DNA of 64,000 bases from Phocaeicola oris (GTDB lineage: Bacteria > Bacteroidota > Bacteroidia > Bacteroidales > Bacteroidaceae). The notes under the pieces are model-generated. The model searched no databases. It saw only the letters and a program-made list of their open reading frames with translations, and was not told where the DNA came from. The position numbers were made by a program, and so were the translations under genes. Every line of letters starts with the position of its first letter. Positions within the stretch are counted from its first letter, which is position 1. The stretch spans positions 180,682-244,681 of the forward strand of contig NZ_JAJLQX010000002.1 in NCBI RefSeq assembly GCF_021295095.1, in the 5' to 3' direction. Shown here in pieces: positions 44,742-54,390 of the stretch.

Positions 44742-45671
44742 ATGAAGAAAACGACATTCGGAATATTTCTATCTGCATTGGTGTTGATCGGTTTGAGTTC
44801 TTGTAACCCGAAGCGTAATGACTCCAAGTTTCTGATCAATGAAGTCATGATGGACAATCAGACCAATTGCATCACACCTTATGGAGACCATACACCATGG
44901 ATTGAAATATTTAATAAATCGTATAATACGGCTGACTTGGCTGGTAGCTCTATTAAAATGAGCAACACACCGGGCGATACCGTTTCTTATATTATCCCTA
45001 AGGGTGATATTCTGACTAAGGTTACTCAACGTAATCAGATTTTGTTCTATGCTGATGGAGATGCTAATCGTGGTACTTTCCATACAAATTTCACGCTTGA
45101 TCCTGCAAAGGCTACTTGGATTGCTTTATATGATACTCGTATGCACTTGTTAGACCAAATAACTATTCCTGTTAATACCATCTCTACAGACCAATCATAC
45201 GGCCGCCGCGATGACGGAACGGCTGATTGGGAAGTCAAAGGTGGCAATGACCCAACCAAATACGTTACTCCCGGCGCAAACAATCAGATTAAAGAGGCAA
45301 GTGCCAAAATGGATAAATTCGCTAAACAGGATAAATCCGGTTTAGGCATGGCTATTACTGCCATGAGCGTTGTGTTTTTTGCGTTGCTCCTTTTATACTT
45401 GAGTTTCCGTTCTGTTGGCAAGTACTTCTCTCACAGAGATGAAAAGAAAGTTGCTGCAGCCGTTGATCCTGTTTCTGAACAAGTAGCTGAAAAGCAAACT
45501 GCTAAAACTGCTGCGTCAGATGATGTTTACGCAGCTATTGCCATGGCGATCTATGAATACCAAGGTGGTATGCACGACGTGGAAAGTAACGTTATTACTA
45601 TTATTGAGGATCACTCAGCATGGAATTCTAAGGCTGAAATGATGCGTCAAAAGCCTATAAGAAAATTTTAA
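44742..45671 (+). CDS. OadG-like gamma subunit fused to an N-terminal lamin-tail domain
   Basis: 309 residues. It begins with a lipoprotein-type signal (LIGLSSC, Cys at about residue 21), then a lamin-tail (LTD) beta domain (about residues 30-180: FLINEVMMDNQTNC, PWIEIFNKS, DLAGSSIKM, DANRGTFHTNFTL, WIALYDTRMH), a hydrophobic helix (about 200-223: MAITAMSVVFFALLLLYLSF) and a cytoplasmic OadG-like tail (VYAAIAMAIYEYQGG). OadG anchors the alpha subunit to the membrane beta subunit of sodium-pumping decarboxylases. The extra extracytoplasmic LTD is unlike enteric OadG (about 80 residues). It lies between mmdA and mmdC, so the pump assignment is strong; the LTD's job is unknown. Confidence 0.85.
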   Translation: MKKTTFGIFLSALVLIGLSSCNPKRNDSKFLINEVMMDNQTNCITPYGDHTPWIEIFNKSYNTADLAGSSIKMSNTPGDTVSYIIPKGDILTKVTQRNQILFYADGDANRGTFHTNFTLDPAKATWIALYDTRMHLLDQITIPVNTISTDQSYGRRDDGTADWEVKGGNDPTKYVTPGANNQIKEASAKMDKFAKQDKSGLGMAITAMSVVFFALLLLYLSFRSVGKYFSHRDEKKVAAAVDPVSEQVAEKQTAKTAASDDVYAAIAMAIYEYQGGMHDVESNVITIIEDHSAWNSKAEMMRQKPIRKF

Positions 45672-45697
45672 GTCATCCATAATTAACGATTTAAACA

Positions 45698-46141
45698 ATG
45701 AAAGAATTTAAATACAAAATCAATGGTACAGAATATAAAGTTGCCATTGGAGAAATTGACGAAAATAACGTCGCACATGTAGAGGTTAACGGTACCGCAT
45801 ACAATGTTGAGATGGAAAAGAAAGCTACTGCTCCTAAAGTAGTTACTCCGAAACCGGCCGTTGCTCCTGCTGCTCCTAAGGCCGCTGCCGCCGCTACTCC
45901 TAAAGCCGCAGCTCCTGCAGGTGGTAAAGGCTCTCCGGTTAAGACACCGCTTCCGGGCGTTATTCTTGAAATTAAGGTTAAAGAAGGCCAAGAAGTTAAG
46001 AAAGGACAACCTGTTGTTGTTCTTGAGGCAATGAAAATGGAAAATAACATCAATGCTGACCGCGACGGTGTGATTACTGCCATTCTCGTAAATAAAGGTG
46101 ATTCAATTTTGGAAGGTGCTGACGTCGTAATGATAGGATAA
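45698..46141 (+). CDS. mmdC: Biotin carboxyl carrier protein of methylmalonyl-CoA decarboxylase
   Basis: 147 residues. The biotin-attachment motif is EAMKMEN, with the lysine accepting biotin, about 35 residues from the C-terminus. A flexible Ala/Pro/Lys-rich linker (about residues 43-80) joins it to an N-terminal strand domain (KEFKYKINGTEYKVAIGEID). The protein carries CO2 from MmdA to the membrane subunit. The next gene starts 2 bp after its stop. Confidence 0.96.
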   Translation: MKEFKYKINGTEYKVAIGEIDENNVAHVEVNGTAYNVEMEKKATAPKVVTPKPAVAPAAPKAAAAATPKAAAPAGGKGSPVKTPLPGVILEIKVKEGQEVKKGQPVVVLEAMKMENNINADRDGVITAILVNKGDSILEGADVVMIG

Positions 46142-46143
46142 AT

Positions 46144-47304
46144 ATGGGAGAATTTATTAATTTTATTGGAAATAATCTGGCCGACTTCTGGACATACACA
46201 GGTTTTGCAAATGCAACACTGGGGCATTTCATTATGATTGCCGTAGGTTGCTTCTTCATTTACCTGGCTGTTAAGCACGAATTCGAGCCGATGCTGCTGA
46301 TCCCAATTGGTTTTGGTATGTTGGTTGGTAACATCCCATTCAATATGGACGCCGGACTTCAGTTGGGTGTATACGAGCAGAACTCTGTATTGAACACATT
46401 ATATCAAGGTGTAACTTCGGGTTGGTATCCACCGCTCATATTCTTGGGCATTGGTGCTATGACCGACTTTTCTGCCTTGATCTCTAATCCTAAGTTAATG
46501 TTGGTAGGTGCTGCCGCTCAGTTCGGTATCTTCGGCGCATACATGTTAGCTCTCTTGTTGGGATTCAATCCTATGCAGGCCGGCGCAATCGGTATCATCG
46601 GTGGCGCAGACGGTCCTACAGCCATCTTCCTTTCTTCTAAGCTGGCTCCAAATTTAATGGGTGCTATTGCTGTAGCCGCTTATTCATATATGGCATTGGT
46701 TCCTGTAATCCAACCACCGGTAATGCGACTCCTTACAACTCATAATGAGCGTATAATCCGTATGAAACCGCCACGTTCGGTAACAAAGACAGAGAAAGTT
46801 CTCTTTCCTATCTTTGGTCTGTTGCTGACTTGTTTCTTTGTACCGTCAGGTCTGCCTTTGTTAGGTATGGTATTTTTCGGAAATCTTTTGAAAGAAAGCG
46901 GTGTAACACGTCGTTTGGCTAATACAGCAAGCGGTCCGTTAATTGATGTTATCACTATGTTGTTAGGTTTGACAGTAGGTGCCTCTACTCAAGCTTCTGA
47001 GTTCCTGACATTCGATTCTATTCTTATCTTTTTGTTAGGTGCATTATCATTCATCATCGCGACTGCTACAGGTATTATCTTTGTAAAGCTTTTCAACTTG
47101 ATTTTGCCGAAAGACAAAAAATTGAACCCGTTAATTGGTAATGCCGGAGTATCTGCTGTTCCTGACTCCGCCCGCATCTCACAGAATGTAGGTTTGGAAT
47201 ACGACCCGACCAACTACTTGTTGATGCATGCCATGGGGCCGAATGTTGCAGGCGTTATTGGTTCTGCTACCGCAGCCGGTATATTACTTGGATTCTTAAT
47301 CTGA
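46144..47304 (+). CDS. mmdB: Sodium-pumping decarboxylase beta subunit
   Basis: 386 residues, about nine to eleven membrane helices. It decarboxylates biotin-CO2 and exports sodium ions. Diagnostic segments are GIGAMTDFSALISNP, IGIIGGADGPTAIFLS (the strongly conserved DGPT loop with the key Asp), GNLLKESGVTRRL and the LLMHAMGPNVAGVIGSATAAG C-terminus (abridged). It closes the operon, with a rho-independent terminator 18 bp after the stop. The symbol follows methylmalonyl-CoA context; an oxaloacetate role is less likely because an OadA-type alpha subunit is lacking. Confidence 0.96.
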   Translation: MGEFINFIGNNLADFWTYTGFANATLGHFIMIAVGCFFIYLAVKHEFEPMLLIPIGFGMLVGNIPFNMDAGLQLGVYEQNSVLNTLYQGVTSGWYPPLIFLGIGAMTDFSALISNPKLMLVGAAAQFGIFGAYMLALLLGFNPMQAGAIGIIGGADGPTAIFLSSKLAPNLMGAIAVAAYSYMALVPVIQPPVMRLLTTHNERIIRMKPPRSVTKTEKVLFPIFGLLLTCFFVPSGLPLLGMVFFGNLLKESGVTRRLANTASGPLIDVITMLLGLTVGASTQASEFLTFDSILIFLLGALSFIIATATGIIFVKLFNLILPKDKKLNPLIGNAGVSAVPDSARISQNVGLEYDPTNYLLMHAMGPNVAGVIGSATAAGILLGFLI

Positions 47305-47321
47305 TTAAAGATTCTATATTG

Positions 47322-47350
47322 AAAAGGGGAACTCAAAAGGTTCCCTTTTT
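47322..47350 (+). terminator. Terminator of the methylmalonyl-CoA operon
   Basis: The stem AAAAGG.GAAC pairs with GTTC.CCTTTT, then TTT, 18 bp after the mmdB stop. Confidence 0.8.
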
Positions 47351-47459
47351 CTATTTGTCAAATAATGTAGTCATAACGTGAATTCAATATCGTCGAATAA
47401 TTATATCGTTGATGATAAGCATCGTCATCATCGTAACAAACCCAACCGTATGAACGATG

Positions 47460-47746
47460 CTTAAATGGAAGAAAATGCACTGTCCCACACCGGGACAACG
47501 CTTAAACGGAAGAAAATGTACTGTCCCACATCGGGACAACACTTAAACGGAAGAAAATGTACTGTCCCACATCGGGACAACACTTAAACGGAAGAAAATG
47601 CATAAAAAACTCAGGTGACAGTGCTTTTTGGAAAGAAAAAGCAGAAAAACCTCGGGTGACAGCGCTTTTTGGAGAGAAAAAGCACTGTCGTCGCACGACG
47701 ATAACACATTTAGGAAGAAAAAAGCACTATTACTTATCGTGATTTT
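47460..47746. repeat. Degenerate tandem repeat, seven units of 41 bp
   Basis: Units start at about 47460, 47501, 47542, 47583, 47624, 47665 and 47706, each exactly 41 bp apart except for slight drift in the last. Units 1-3 are nearly identical and carry the inverted repeat TGTCCC-ACATC-GGGACA. Unit 4 is a hybrid. Units 5-6 are a diverged type with GCTTTTTGG and CTCGGGTGACAG. The common anchor is C-T-T-(A/T)-n-n-n-GG followed by A/G-rich GAAAGAAAA. No CDS of its own is convincing. It ends just before the promoter of the phosphoesterase gene. Confidence 0.85.
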
Positions 47747-47748
47747 TA

Positions 47749-47756
47749 TATATTTG
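47749..47756 (+). promoter_or_regulatory. Putative -7 box of the Tat-type phosphoesterase gene
   Basis: TATATTTG, 34 bp upstream of the ATG, immediately after the 41-bp repeat array. Confidence 0.5.
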
Positions 47757-47789
47757 TAACCAAAATCAAACTAATAGCAATAAAAATCT

Positions 47790-49226
47790 ATGGACCGAAG
47801 AAGTTTTATCAAATCATGTGCTTTCATAACCGGAGCATTAAGCATCGACCATCAACTATTGGCACAAATAGCCTCTCAGTTGGGACAACCGAGATTAAAA
47901 ATTGGTATATTAAGTGACGTACACATTCGTCATGCCAATCAAACCGACACGTTAGAAAAAGCTTTTACTTATTTTCGAGATAACGGCGTCGATGGCGTGA
48001 TGATTGCAGGCGACATGGCCGATTCCGGTTTGGAACGTCAATTGAAATGGATTTCGGAAACATGGTATCGCGTTTTCCCTAAAGACAAAGCTCCCGATGG
48101 ACGTCATGTAGAAAAACTTTTCATCTATGGCAATCACGATATGGAAGGGCAACACTATGGAGATTTGGCCGATATCGTAGACAAAGATGGACGGGATGCG
48201 CTGCTTAAAAAGGAGTCGTTGGTGAACGACAAAGCCGGTTTTTGGAAGAAATACTTCAAGGAAAAGTTCCAACCAATCTATATTAAGGAGGTGAAAGGTT
48301 ATAAATTTATTGGCGCTCATTGGGGCAATCAGCAACACATTGCAGGTATGCCTGAATTCCTCGAAGCGCATCGCTCAGAGTTAGAAGGAGAGAAACCTTT
48401 CTTCTACTTCCAACACCCCCACCCCAAAAACACCTGCTCCGGTCCATGGGCTTGGGGACAGGATAATGGTGAATCGACAAAGATACTCAGTACCTTCCCG
48501 AACTGTATTGCTTTCTCAGGTCATTCGCATACCATCCTCAATGACGAATACACTATTTGGCAAGGCAACTTTATCAGTGTTGGAACCTCGTCACTCAGTT
48601 ATACGTACGCCAGAGGCGGTCGGGAAAACACCTATGTAGATGGTGATACTCAAAAAGTGCCCGCGCAAATGCAAGTTGTCAAGCAGTCGGATGGTAAACA
48701 AGGAATGCTCATGACAATCTACGACAACTATATCACCCTCTGCCGGCACGAGTTCGTATATGGAGAAAGTTTAGGTAAGGATTGGATCATACCATTGCCC
48801 CTAAACCGAAAAGAAAAAACACTATCATTCGATTATCGGGCTGCACACGCAACCGCTCCTGAATTTCCGGCCGGATCGGCTGTTCATATCACTCGGGCAT
48901 CGGGTAAAGACCGCTATGGGAAAGAGCAAATGCAAACGACCGTGCATTTTCCTAATGTGTTAAGCCTCAACGCCAACCAGCGAGCATACGATTTTGAAAT
49001 ACAAGTCGAGATGCAAGATGAAGACACCAATAAAATCATGCTCACAAAGCGTGTGATGTCGCCCCATTTCTATTTGGGTGAGGGCAAAGACGATAACGAA
49101 GTTATTTGCGTGTTTGGCGAGGAAGAATTGCCGACTTATCGCTCCATTCGCTTTGCCGTCCGTCCCGTTGAATGCTTTGGCAAGAAAGGACAAGCTATCT
49201 ATTCCGAATGGAATCAATATAAATGA
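47790..49226 (+). CDS. Exported calcineurin-like metallophosphoesterase
   Basis: 478 residues. The N-terminus MDRRSFIKSCAFITGAL has a twin-arginine-like RRSFIK motif and a hydrophobic stretch, so it is probably exported. The phosphoesterase motifs are complete: SDVHIR (about residue 42), AGDMAD, GNHDME, the His in GAHWGNQQH region, and SGHSHTIL. The C-terminal ~150 residues form beta-rich modules (ITRASGKDRYG, QVEMQDEDTNKIML), which may be glycan- or protein-binding. Two-metal phosphoesterases of this kind act on nucleotides or phospholipids; the substrate is not visible. Monocistronic, with a terminator after it. The upstream 41-bp repeats could affect its expression. Confidence 0.85.
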   Translation: MDRRSFIKSCAFITGALSIDHQLLAQIASQLGQPRLKIGILSDVHIRHANQTDTLEKAFTYFRDNGVDGVMIAGDMADSGLERQLKWISETWYRVFPKDKAPDGRHVEKLFIYGNHDMEGQHYGDLADIVDKDGRDALLKKESLVNDKAGFWKKYFKEKFQPIYIKEVKGYKFIGAHWGNQQHIAGMPEFLEAHRSELEGEKPFFYFQHPHPKNTCSGPWAWGQDNGESTKILSTFPNCIAFSGHSHTILNDEYTIWQGNFISVGTSSLSYTYARGGRENTYVDGDTQKVPAQMQVVKQSDGKQGMLMTIYDNYITLCRHEFVYGESLGKDWIIPLPLNRKEKTLSFDYRAAHATAPEFPAGSAVHITRASGKDRYGKEQMQTTVHFPNVLSLNANQRAYDFEIQVEMQDEDTNKIMLTKRVMSPHFYLGEGKDDNEVICVFGEEELPTYRSIRFAVRPVECFGKKGQAIYSEWNQYK

Positions 49227-49245
49227 ATTCTATAGTATAAAACAA

Positions 49246-49294
49246 AGAAAGTGCCGGGAAGTATTCTATCTTAGGCCCGGCCTTTCTCTGTTTT
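49246..49294 (+). terminator. Terminator of the phosphoesterase gene
   Basis: AGAAAG.GCCGGG pairs with CCCGGC.TTTCT, with a T run after, 20 bp downstream of the stop. Confidence 0.8.
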
Positions 49295-49338
49295 AATCAA
49301 AAAGATAAGTAATATAACGAACCTATGTAAAAAGCAAA

Positions 49339-50145
49339 TTATTTTTGAGTTTTATAATCAGACACAATACCCTCGGCAATCCATTTAGCCAAAGCCTGAC
49401 GGTTATTAGCTAACACTAAACGTTTCTGATCCTGATGATTCTGTATATTTCCCAGTTCCATAAAAACAGCCACCGGATTGGCATGCCTTAATACATATAA
49501 ATCGCGCTCATTAACCGTTCCGCTAAATCCACGTCCCGGCTGATGCTGTTTGTATTTTTCTTCAAATTTATTGCGAATCTTTTGTGCCAACTGTTTTCCT
49601 TTCACACTGCCGGACGCATGATAGAAAAAGACATCAATCTGTTTTCCACGGCTGCGACTGTCGACATGAATAAACACGGCACGCTTATATTTACTCTTAT
49701 CCGAACGGTTTAATTCATTAATTTTATCACAACGTTGCTGTAAACGAACTTTCTGATTCAAAGGAATAGGATCACCCATACATGTCTCTCGTTTACTGCT
49801 CGGAAGAATTTTAGCATTCCGGATTCCATCCTTTTTATCTTGAATAATGAAATACACTTTCGCTCCACGTTGTAAAAGTTCTCTTCCCAAACGTAAAATA
49901 ATGTCGTAAGCATATTCATCCTCATGAACCTGACGACCGGCATAAATTCCCATCGCGCCCGGATCAAGTCCGCCATGCCCGCTCACCAAATAAAAAGTCG
50001 CTCTATTCAATTCATCGGAAATAATAGTATATGTCGATTGGTTCTTTCCAAATAAAGGTTCTTTCCCCGTTTTCGCTTTCTTCTGAGCAGATATAGAACA
50101 TACTATTGTAATAAGAGATATAAAGAGTAAAAAAAGTTTCTTCAT
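49339..50145 (-). CDS. N-acetylmuramoyl-L-alanine amidase (Amidase_3), secreted
   Basis: 268 residues from the ATG at 50145 (MKKLFLLFISLITIVCSISAQ), giving a signal peptide. It cuts the bond between N-acetylmuramic acid and L-Ala in peptidoglycan, in the periplasm. Zinc ligands are in order: His in VSGHGGLDPG, Glu in HEDEYAYDI, His in IHVDS, and catalytic Glu in FMELGN. The family is the AmiA/B/C type. Divergent from lysS with paired -7 boxes. Confidence 0.9.
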   Translation of the reverse strand: MKKLFLLFISLITIVCSISAQKKAKTGKEPLFGKNQSTYTIISDELNRATFYLVSGHGGLDPGAMGIYAGRQVHEDEYAYDIILRLGRELLQRGAKVYFIIQDKKDGIRNAKILPSSKRETCMGDPIPLNQKVRLQQRCDKINELNRSDKSKYKRAVFIHVDSRSRGKQIDVFFYHASGSVKGKQLAQKIRNKFEEKYKQHQPGRGFSGTVNERDLYVLRHANPVAVFMELGNIQNHQDQKRLVLANNRQALAKWIAEGIVSDYKTQK

Positions 50146-50176
50146 TATTTCCAAATCACATTATTGGTTTGAGTAA

Positions 50177-50184
50177 CAAAGATA
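50177..50184 (-). promoter_or_regulatory. Putative -7 box of the amidase gene
   Basis: The minus strand reads TATCTTTG, 31 bp upstream of the amidase ATG. Confidence 0.5.
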
Positions 50185-50227
50185 GATAAAATCCTCATAA
50201 AATGGCGGTACTTTACAAAATGTTTAG

Positions 50228-50235
50228 TAATTTTG
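50228..50235 (+). promoter_or_regulatory. Putative -7 box of lysS
   Basis: TAATTTTG, 29 bp upstream of the ATG at 50265. It lies inside the longer reading frame from 50202, which argues for the 50265 start. Confidence 0.45.
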
Positions 50236-50264
50236 TCTCCAAACTGAGAAAAAGTTTCTGCAAT

Positions 50265-51995
50265 ATGAACGTTTTAGAACTAAGTGAACAAGAAATCAAC
50301 AGACGGAATAGTCTGAATGAACTGCGTACTATGGGAATCAATCCCTATCCTGCCGCTGAGTATGTAACCAATGCATTTTCTACTGATATAAAAACCGAAT
50401 TTAAAGATGATGAGGCCGATCCACGTCAAGTATCAATTGCCGGACGAATGATGAGTCGTCGTGTCATGGGTAAGGCTTCTTTCATTGAACTTCAAGACTC
50501 AAAAGGAAGAATCCAAGTCTATATCACACGTGACGATATCTGTCCGGACGAAAATAAAGACTTATATAATGTCGTCTTTAAACGTCTGCTCGACTTAGGT
50601 GACTTTATCGGCATTGAAGGTTTCGTGTTCCGCACTCAAATGGGTGAAATCAGTGTTCATGCTCAAAAACTGGTATTGCTATCCAAGTCTATTAAGCCTC
50701 TCCCTATCGTTAAATATAAAGATGGTATAGCTTACGATAAATTTGAAGACCCTGAACAACGCTATCGTCAGCGTTATGTCGACCTGATTGTCAATGATGG
50801 TGTAAAAGATGTCTTCCTTCAACGCGCAACAGTTATCAAGACATTGCGTAATTTCCTTGATGAGGCGGGTTACACAGAAGTTGAGACTCCAACGCTCCAG
50901 AGCATTCCGGGGGGAGCATCTGCCCGCCCATTCGTTACGCATTTCAACGCTCTGGACACAGATATGTACATGCGTATCGCTACAGAGCTTTATCTGAAGC
51001 GACTCATCGTCGGCGGATTTGAAGGTGTTTACGAGATTGGTAAGAACTTCCGAAATGAAGGCATGGATAGAAACCACAATCCGGAATTTACCTGTTTAGA
51101 ACTCTACGTTCAATATAAAGACTATAATTGGATGATGAAGTTCACGGAAAAGTTGCTTGAAACTATCTGTATTGCCGTCAACGGGAAACCAGAGCGTGAG
51201 ATTGACGGAAAAATTATCAGTTTCAAAGCTCCATACCGTCGTTTGCCTATTCTTGAAGCTATTAAAGAAAAAACCGGATACGACCTGACAGAAATGAACG
51301 AAGAACAAATCCGCGAAGTTTGCAAGAAGTTGAACATGGAAATTGATGATACCATGGGCAAAGGAAAGCTAATCGACGAAATCTTCGGTGAATTCTGTGA
51401 AGGGACATTTATCCAACCAACCTTTATCATTGATTATCCTGTTGAGATGTCTCCTCTAACTAAAATGCATCGCTCCAAAGCAGGCTTAACCGAGCGTTTC
51501 GAGCTAATGGTTAACGGAAAAGAATTGGCTAATGCTTATTCCGAATTGAATGATCCAATAGATCAAGAGGAACGTTTCAAAGATCAAATGGCCCTTTCTG
51601 AAAAGGGAGATGACGAAGCAATGATCATCGATCAGGACTTCTTGAGAGCTTTACAATATGGAATGCCTCCTACAAGTGGCATCGGAATCGGTATCGACCG
51701 TTTGGTCATGTTAATGACAGGAAAAACATATATTCAGGAAGTTATGCTGTTCCCACAAATGCGTCCTGAAAAAGTTACCCCAAAAGATCCAATTGTAAAA
51801 TATACAGAGTTAGGCATCAGCGAAGACTGGGTTCCGGCTATTCAAAAAGCAGGATATAACTTGATTTCCGACATGAAAGATGTTAATCCGCAAAAGATTC
51901 AAATGGATATCTGTGGAATTAACAAAAAATATAAATTGGGGTTGATAAACCCTTCCGTTGACGAAGTTACCAAGTGGATTAACAAGATAAAATGA
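50265..51995 (+). CDS. lysS: Lysyl-tRNA synthetase, class II
   Basis: 576 residues from the ATG at 50265 (MNVLELSEQEINRRNSL); the frame from 50202 is an untranslated leader. An N-terminal OB-fold binds the anticodon (VSIAGRMMSRRVMGKASF). The class II core has motif 1 around GYTEVETPTLQSIPGGASARPF, motif 2 FRNEGMDRNHNPEFTCLELY, and motif 3 GIGIGIDRLVMLMTG. The C-terminus carries an extra ~70 residues (after IQEVMLFPQMRPE) ending [10 protein letters not shown], typical of the Bacteroidetes form. It overlaps gpsA by 4 bp (ATGA), so translation is coupled. Confidence 0.97.
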   Translation: MNVLELSEQEINRRNSLNELRTMGINPYPAAEYVTNAFSTDIKTEFKDDEADPRQVSIAGRMMSRRVMGKASFIELQDSKGRIQVYITRDDICPDENKDLYNVVFKRLLDLGDFIGIEGFVFRTQMGEISVHAQKLVLLSKSIKPLPIVKYKDGIAYDKFEDPEQRYRQRYVDLIVNDGVKDVFLQRATVIKTLRNFLDEAGYTEVETPTLQSIPGGASARPFVTHFNALDTDMYMRIATELYLKRLIVGGFEGVYEIGKNFRNEGMDRNHNPEFTCLELYVQYKDYNWMMKFTEKLLETICIAVNGKPEREIDGKIISFKAPYRRLPILEAIKEKTGYDLTEMNEEQIREVCKKLNMEIDDTMGKGKLIDEIFGEFCEGTFIQPTFIIDYPVEMSPLTKMHRSKAGLTERFELMVNGKELANAYSELNDPIDQEERFKDQMALSEKGDDEAMIIDQDFLRALQYGMPPTSGIGIGIDRLVMLMTGKTYIQEVMLFPQMRPEKVTPKDPIVKYTELGISEDWVPAIQKAGYNLISDMKDVNPQKIQMDICGINKKYKLGLINPSVDEVTKWINKIK

Positions 51996-52987
51996 AACTT
52001 CCTGGTAAAATAGCAATCATTGGTGGCGGAAGTTGGTCGACAGCTATCGCAAAGATGGTATTGATAAATGCTGACTCTATAAACTGGTATCTGAGACGCG
52101 ATGATAGAATAGAAGATTTCAAGCGACTCGGACATAATCCGGCATATCTGACCAGCGTTCAATTCGATATCAACAAGATTAGCTTCAGCTCTGACATCAA
52201 CGAAATAGTGGAGAATGCAGATACCTTAATATTTGTTACTCCTTCACCCTACTTGAAACTCCACCTGAAAAAGCTAAAAACCAAAATAAAGGATAAGTTC
52301 ATTATAACAGCCATCAAAGGCATCGTTCCGGAAGAAAACATTATCGTATCTGAATATTTCCAAGATAAATACAAAGTTCCAAAGGAGAACATAGCCGTTA
52401 TATCCGGCCCGTGTCATGCAGAAGAAGTTGCACTGGAGCGTCTTTCCTATTTAACAATAGGATGTGAGGATATAGAAAAGGCCAAAACATTTGCACAATT
52501 CTTAACAGGTCCGTATATAAAGACTTCGATTAGTAAAGATGTGTCGGGTATAGAATACGCGTCTGTACTTAAAAATATTTATGCTATTGCCGCAGGTATA
52601 TGTACAGGACTAAACTACGGAGATAACTTTCAGGCCGTTCTTATATCAAACGCCATTAAAGAAATGCATCGACTCCTTGATACTGTCAATCCTGTAGGAC
52701 GAGAAATCGATGATTCTGTCTATCTTGGCGACTTACTTGTTACCGCCTACTCCAACTTCAGCCGTAACCGTGTATTCGGAACCATGATAGGTAAAGGATA
52801 CTCAGTAAAAAGCGCTCAGATAGAAATGGAAATGGTAGCTGAAGGTTACTACGGGACAAAATGTATTAAAGAGATTAACAGGCATTTACATGTCAATATG
52901 CCAATTGCCGATGCGGTGTACAACATTTTATACGAGCGCATCGCTCCGGCAATAGAAATAAAATTATTGACTGATTCATTTAGATAA
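51992..52987 (+). CDS. gpsA: Glycerol-3-phosphate dehydrogenase [NAD(P)+]
   Basis: 331 residues. It reduces dihydroxyacetone phosphate to glycerol-3-phosphate, the backbone for phospholipid synthesis. The Rossmann loop is [15 protein letters not shown] (residues about 8-22), and the substrate motifs are [10 protein letters not shown], a catalytic Lys in [17 protein letters not shown], and [15 protein letters not shown]. It starts within the lysS stop codon (ATGA) and is followed by pgi after 14 bp. Length is normal. Confidence 0.96.
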   Translation: MKLPGKIAIIGGGSWSTAIAKMVLINADSINWYLRRDDRIEDFKRLGHNPAYLTSVQFDINKISFSSDINEIVENADTLIFVTPSPYLKLHLKKLKTKIKDKFIITAIKGIVPEENIIVSEYFQDKYKVPKENIAVISGPCHAEEVALERLSYLTIGCEDIEKAKTFAQFLTGPYIKTSISKDVSGIEYASVLKNIYAIAAGICTGLNYGDNFQAVLISNAIKEMHRLLDTVNPVGREIDDSVYLGDLLVTAYSNFSRNRVFGTMIGKGYSVKSAQIEMEMVAEGYYGTKCIKEINRHLHVNMPIADAVYNILYERIAPAIEIKLLTDSFR

Positions 52988-53001
52988 TAAAATATAAAGC
53001 A

Positions 53002-54345
53002 ATGAAGAATATTAGTTTGAACATTGACAAAGTTGCCGGTTTTGTTTCAAAAGAAGCCGTTGCAGCTTACGAATCACAGGTAAAAACCTGTATGGAAGCA
53101 TTAGAGAATGGTACAGGCAAAGGTAATGATTTTTTAGGATGGTTACATTTACCGTCATCTATCACTGCGCCCCACTTGGCAGACATCAAGGCTACGGCTG
53201 CTGTTCTTCGCGAAAACTGCGAAATCGTTGTGGTTGCCGGCATTGGTGGCAGCTATTTAGGTGCTCGTGCTGTTATCGAAGCATTATCAAACAGCTTCGA
53301 GTGGCTGAAAGCACAAAAAAATGGTCCGGCTATTGTATATGCCGGTCATAATTTAGGCGAAGATTATTTGTACGAACTGACTCATTTCTTGCAAGATAAA
53401 AAGTTCGGTATAATCAATATTTCTAAATCAGGAACTACTACAGAGACAGCCCTTTCGTTCCGTTTATTAAAAAAGCAGTGTGAGGCTCAGCGTGGTAAGG
53501 AGATAGCAAAGAAAGTTATCGTCGCCATCACAGACGCAAAGAAAGGCGCAGCCAGAGTAACTGCCGACAAAGAAGGATATAAAACATTTATTATTCCCGA
53601 TAATGTAGGCGGCCGCTTTTCTGTTTTAACTCCGGTGGGGTTGTTGCCAATCGCTGTTGCCGGATTCGATATCGAACAATTAGTTGAAGGTGCCAAAGAT
53701 ATGGAGAAGGTCTGTGGTTCGACTACACCTTTTGCAGAAAATCCTGCCGCTATCTATGCTTCTACCCGTAACGCACTGTACAAGAATGGAAAGAAGATTG
53801 AAATTCTTGCTAACTTCAACCCGAAATTACATTACATCAGCGAATGGTGGAAACAACTGTATGGTGAGTCGGAAGGCAAAGAAAACAAAGGTATATTCCC
53901 CGCATCAGTTGATTTAACCACAGATTTGCATTCTATGGGACAATGGATTCAAGAAGGAGAACGCTCTATTTATGAGACTGTAATATCTGTTGAAGAACCA
54001 AACTATCAATTGGATGTTCCAACAGATGAAGAGAATCTCGATGGTTTGAATTATCTGGCAGGCAAACGTGTTGATCAGGTAAATAAGATGGCTGAATTAG
54101 GTACGCAATTAGCACATGTTGACGGTGGAGTTCCTAATCTTCGAATCTCTGTTCCAAAATTAAATGAGTACTACTTAGGCCAAATTATCTATTTCTTCGA
54201 GAAAGCTTGCGGCATCAGTGGTTATATATTAGGTGTTAACCCTTTCAATCAGCCGGGTGTTGAGGCCTACAAGAAAAATATGTTCGCTTTATTAAACAAA
54301 CCGGGATATGAAGCTGAATCAAAAGCAATTCAAACAAAATTATAA
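53002..54345 (+). CDS. pgi: Glucose-6-phosphate isomerase
   Basis: 447 residues, the short bacterial form. It interconverts glucose-6-phosphate and fructose-6-phosphate in the cytosol. Motifs: [38 protein letters not shown] (sugar-phosphate SIS site), [14 protein letters not shown], and [14 protein letters not shown] near the C-terminus with the catalytic Lys/His region. Third gene of the lysS-gpsA-pgi run. A terminator follows. Confidence 0.97.
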   Translation: MKNISLNIDKVAGFVSKEAVAAYESQVKTCMEALENGTGKGNDFLGWLHLPSSITAPHLADIKATAAVLRENCEIVVVAGIGGSYLGARAVIEALSNSFEWLKAQKNGPAIVYAGHNLGEDYLYELTHFLQDKKFGIINISKSGTTTETALSFRLLKKQCEAQRGKEIAKKVIVAITDAKKGAARVTADKEGYKTFIIPDNVGGRFSVLTPVGLLPIAVAGFDIEQLVEGAKDMEKVCGSTTPFAENPAAIYASTRNALYKNGKKIEILANFNPKLHYISEWWKQLYGESEGKENKGIFPASVDLTTDLHSMGQWIQEGERSIYETVISVEEPNYQLDVPTDEENLDGLNYLAGKRVDQVNKMAELGTQLAHVDGGVPNLRISVPKLNEYYLGQIIYFFEKACGISGYILGVNPFNQPGVEAYKKNMFALLNKPGYEAESKAIQTKL

Positions 54346-54360
54346 ATTCAAATAATCAAT

Positions 54361-54388
54361 AAAGGCGGACTTTTAGTCCGTCTTTTTT
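54361..54388 (+). terminator. Terminator of lysS-gpsA-pgi
   Basis: AAGGCGGACT and AGTCCGTCTT form a short-loop hairpin followed by TTTTTT, directly before the HAD gene. Confidence 0.85.
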
Positions 54389-54390
54389 AT

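Noticed and set aside
47502-47696. Reading frame across the 41-bp repeats
   Set aside because: It is a by-product of a repeat whose period (41) is not divisible by three, so units are read in different frames; no start signals or protein-like composition.
50202-50264. 21-residue extension of LysS
   Set aside because: It contains the likely -7 box (50228-50235), and the standard LysS start is at 50265.
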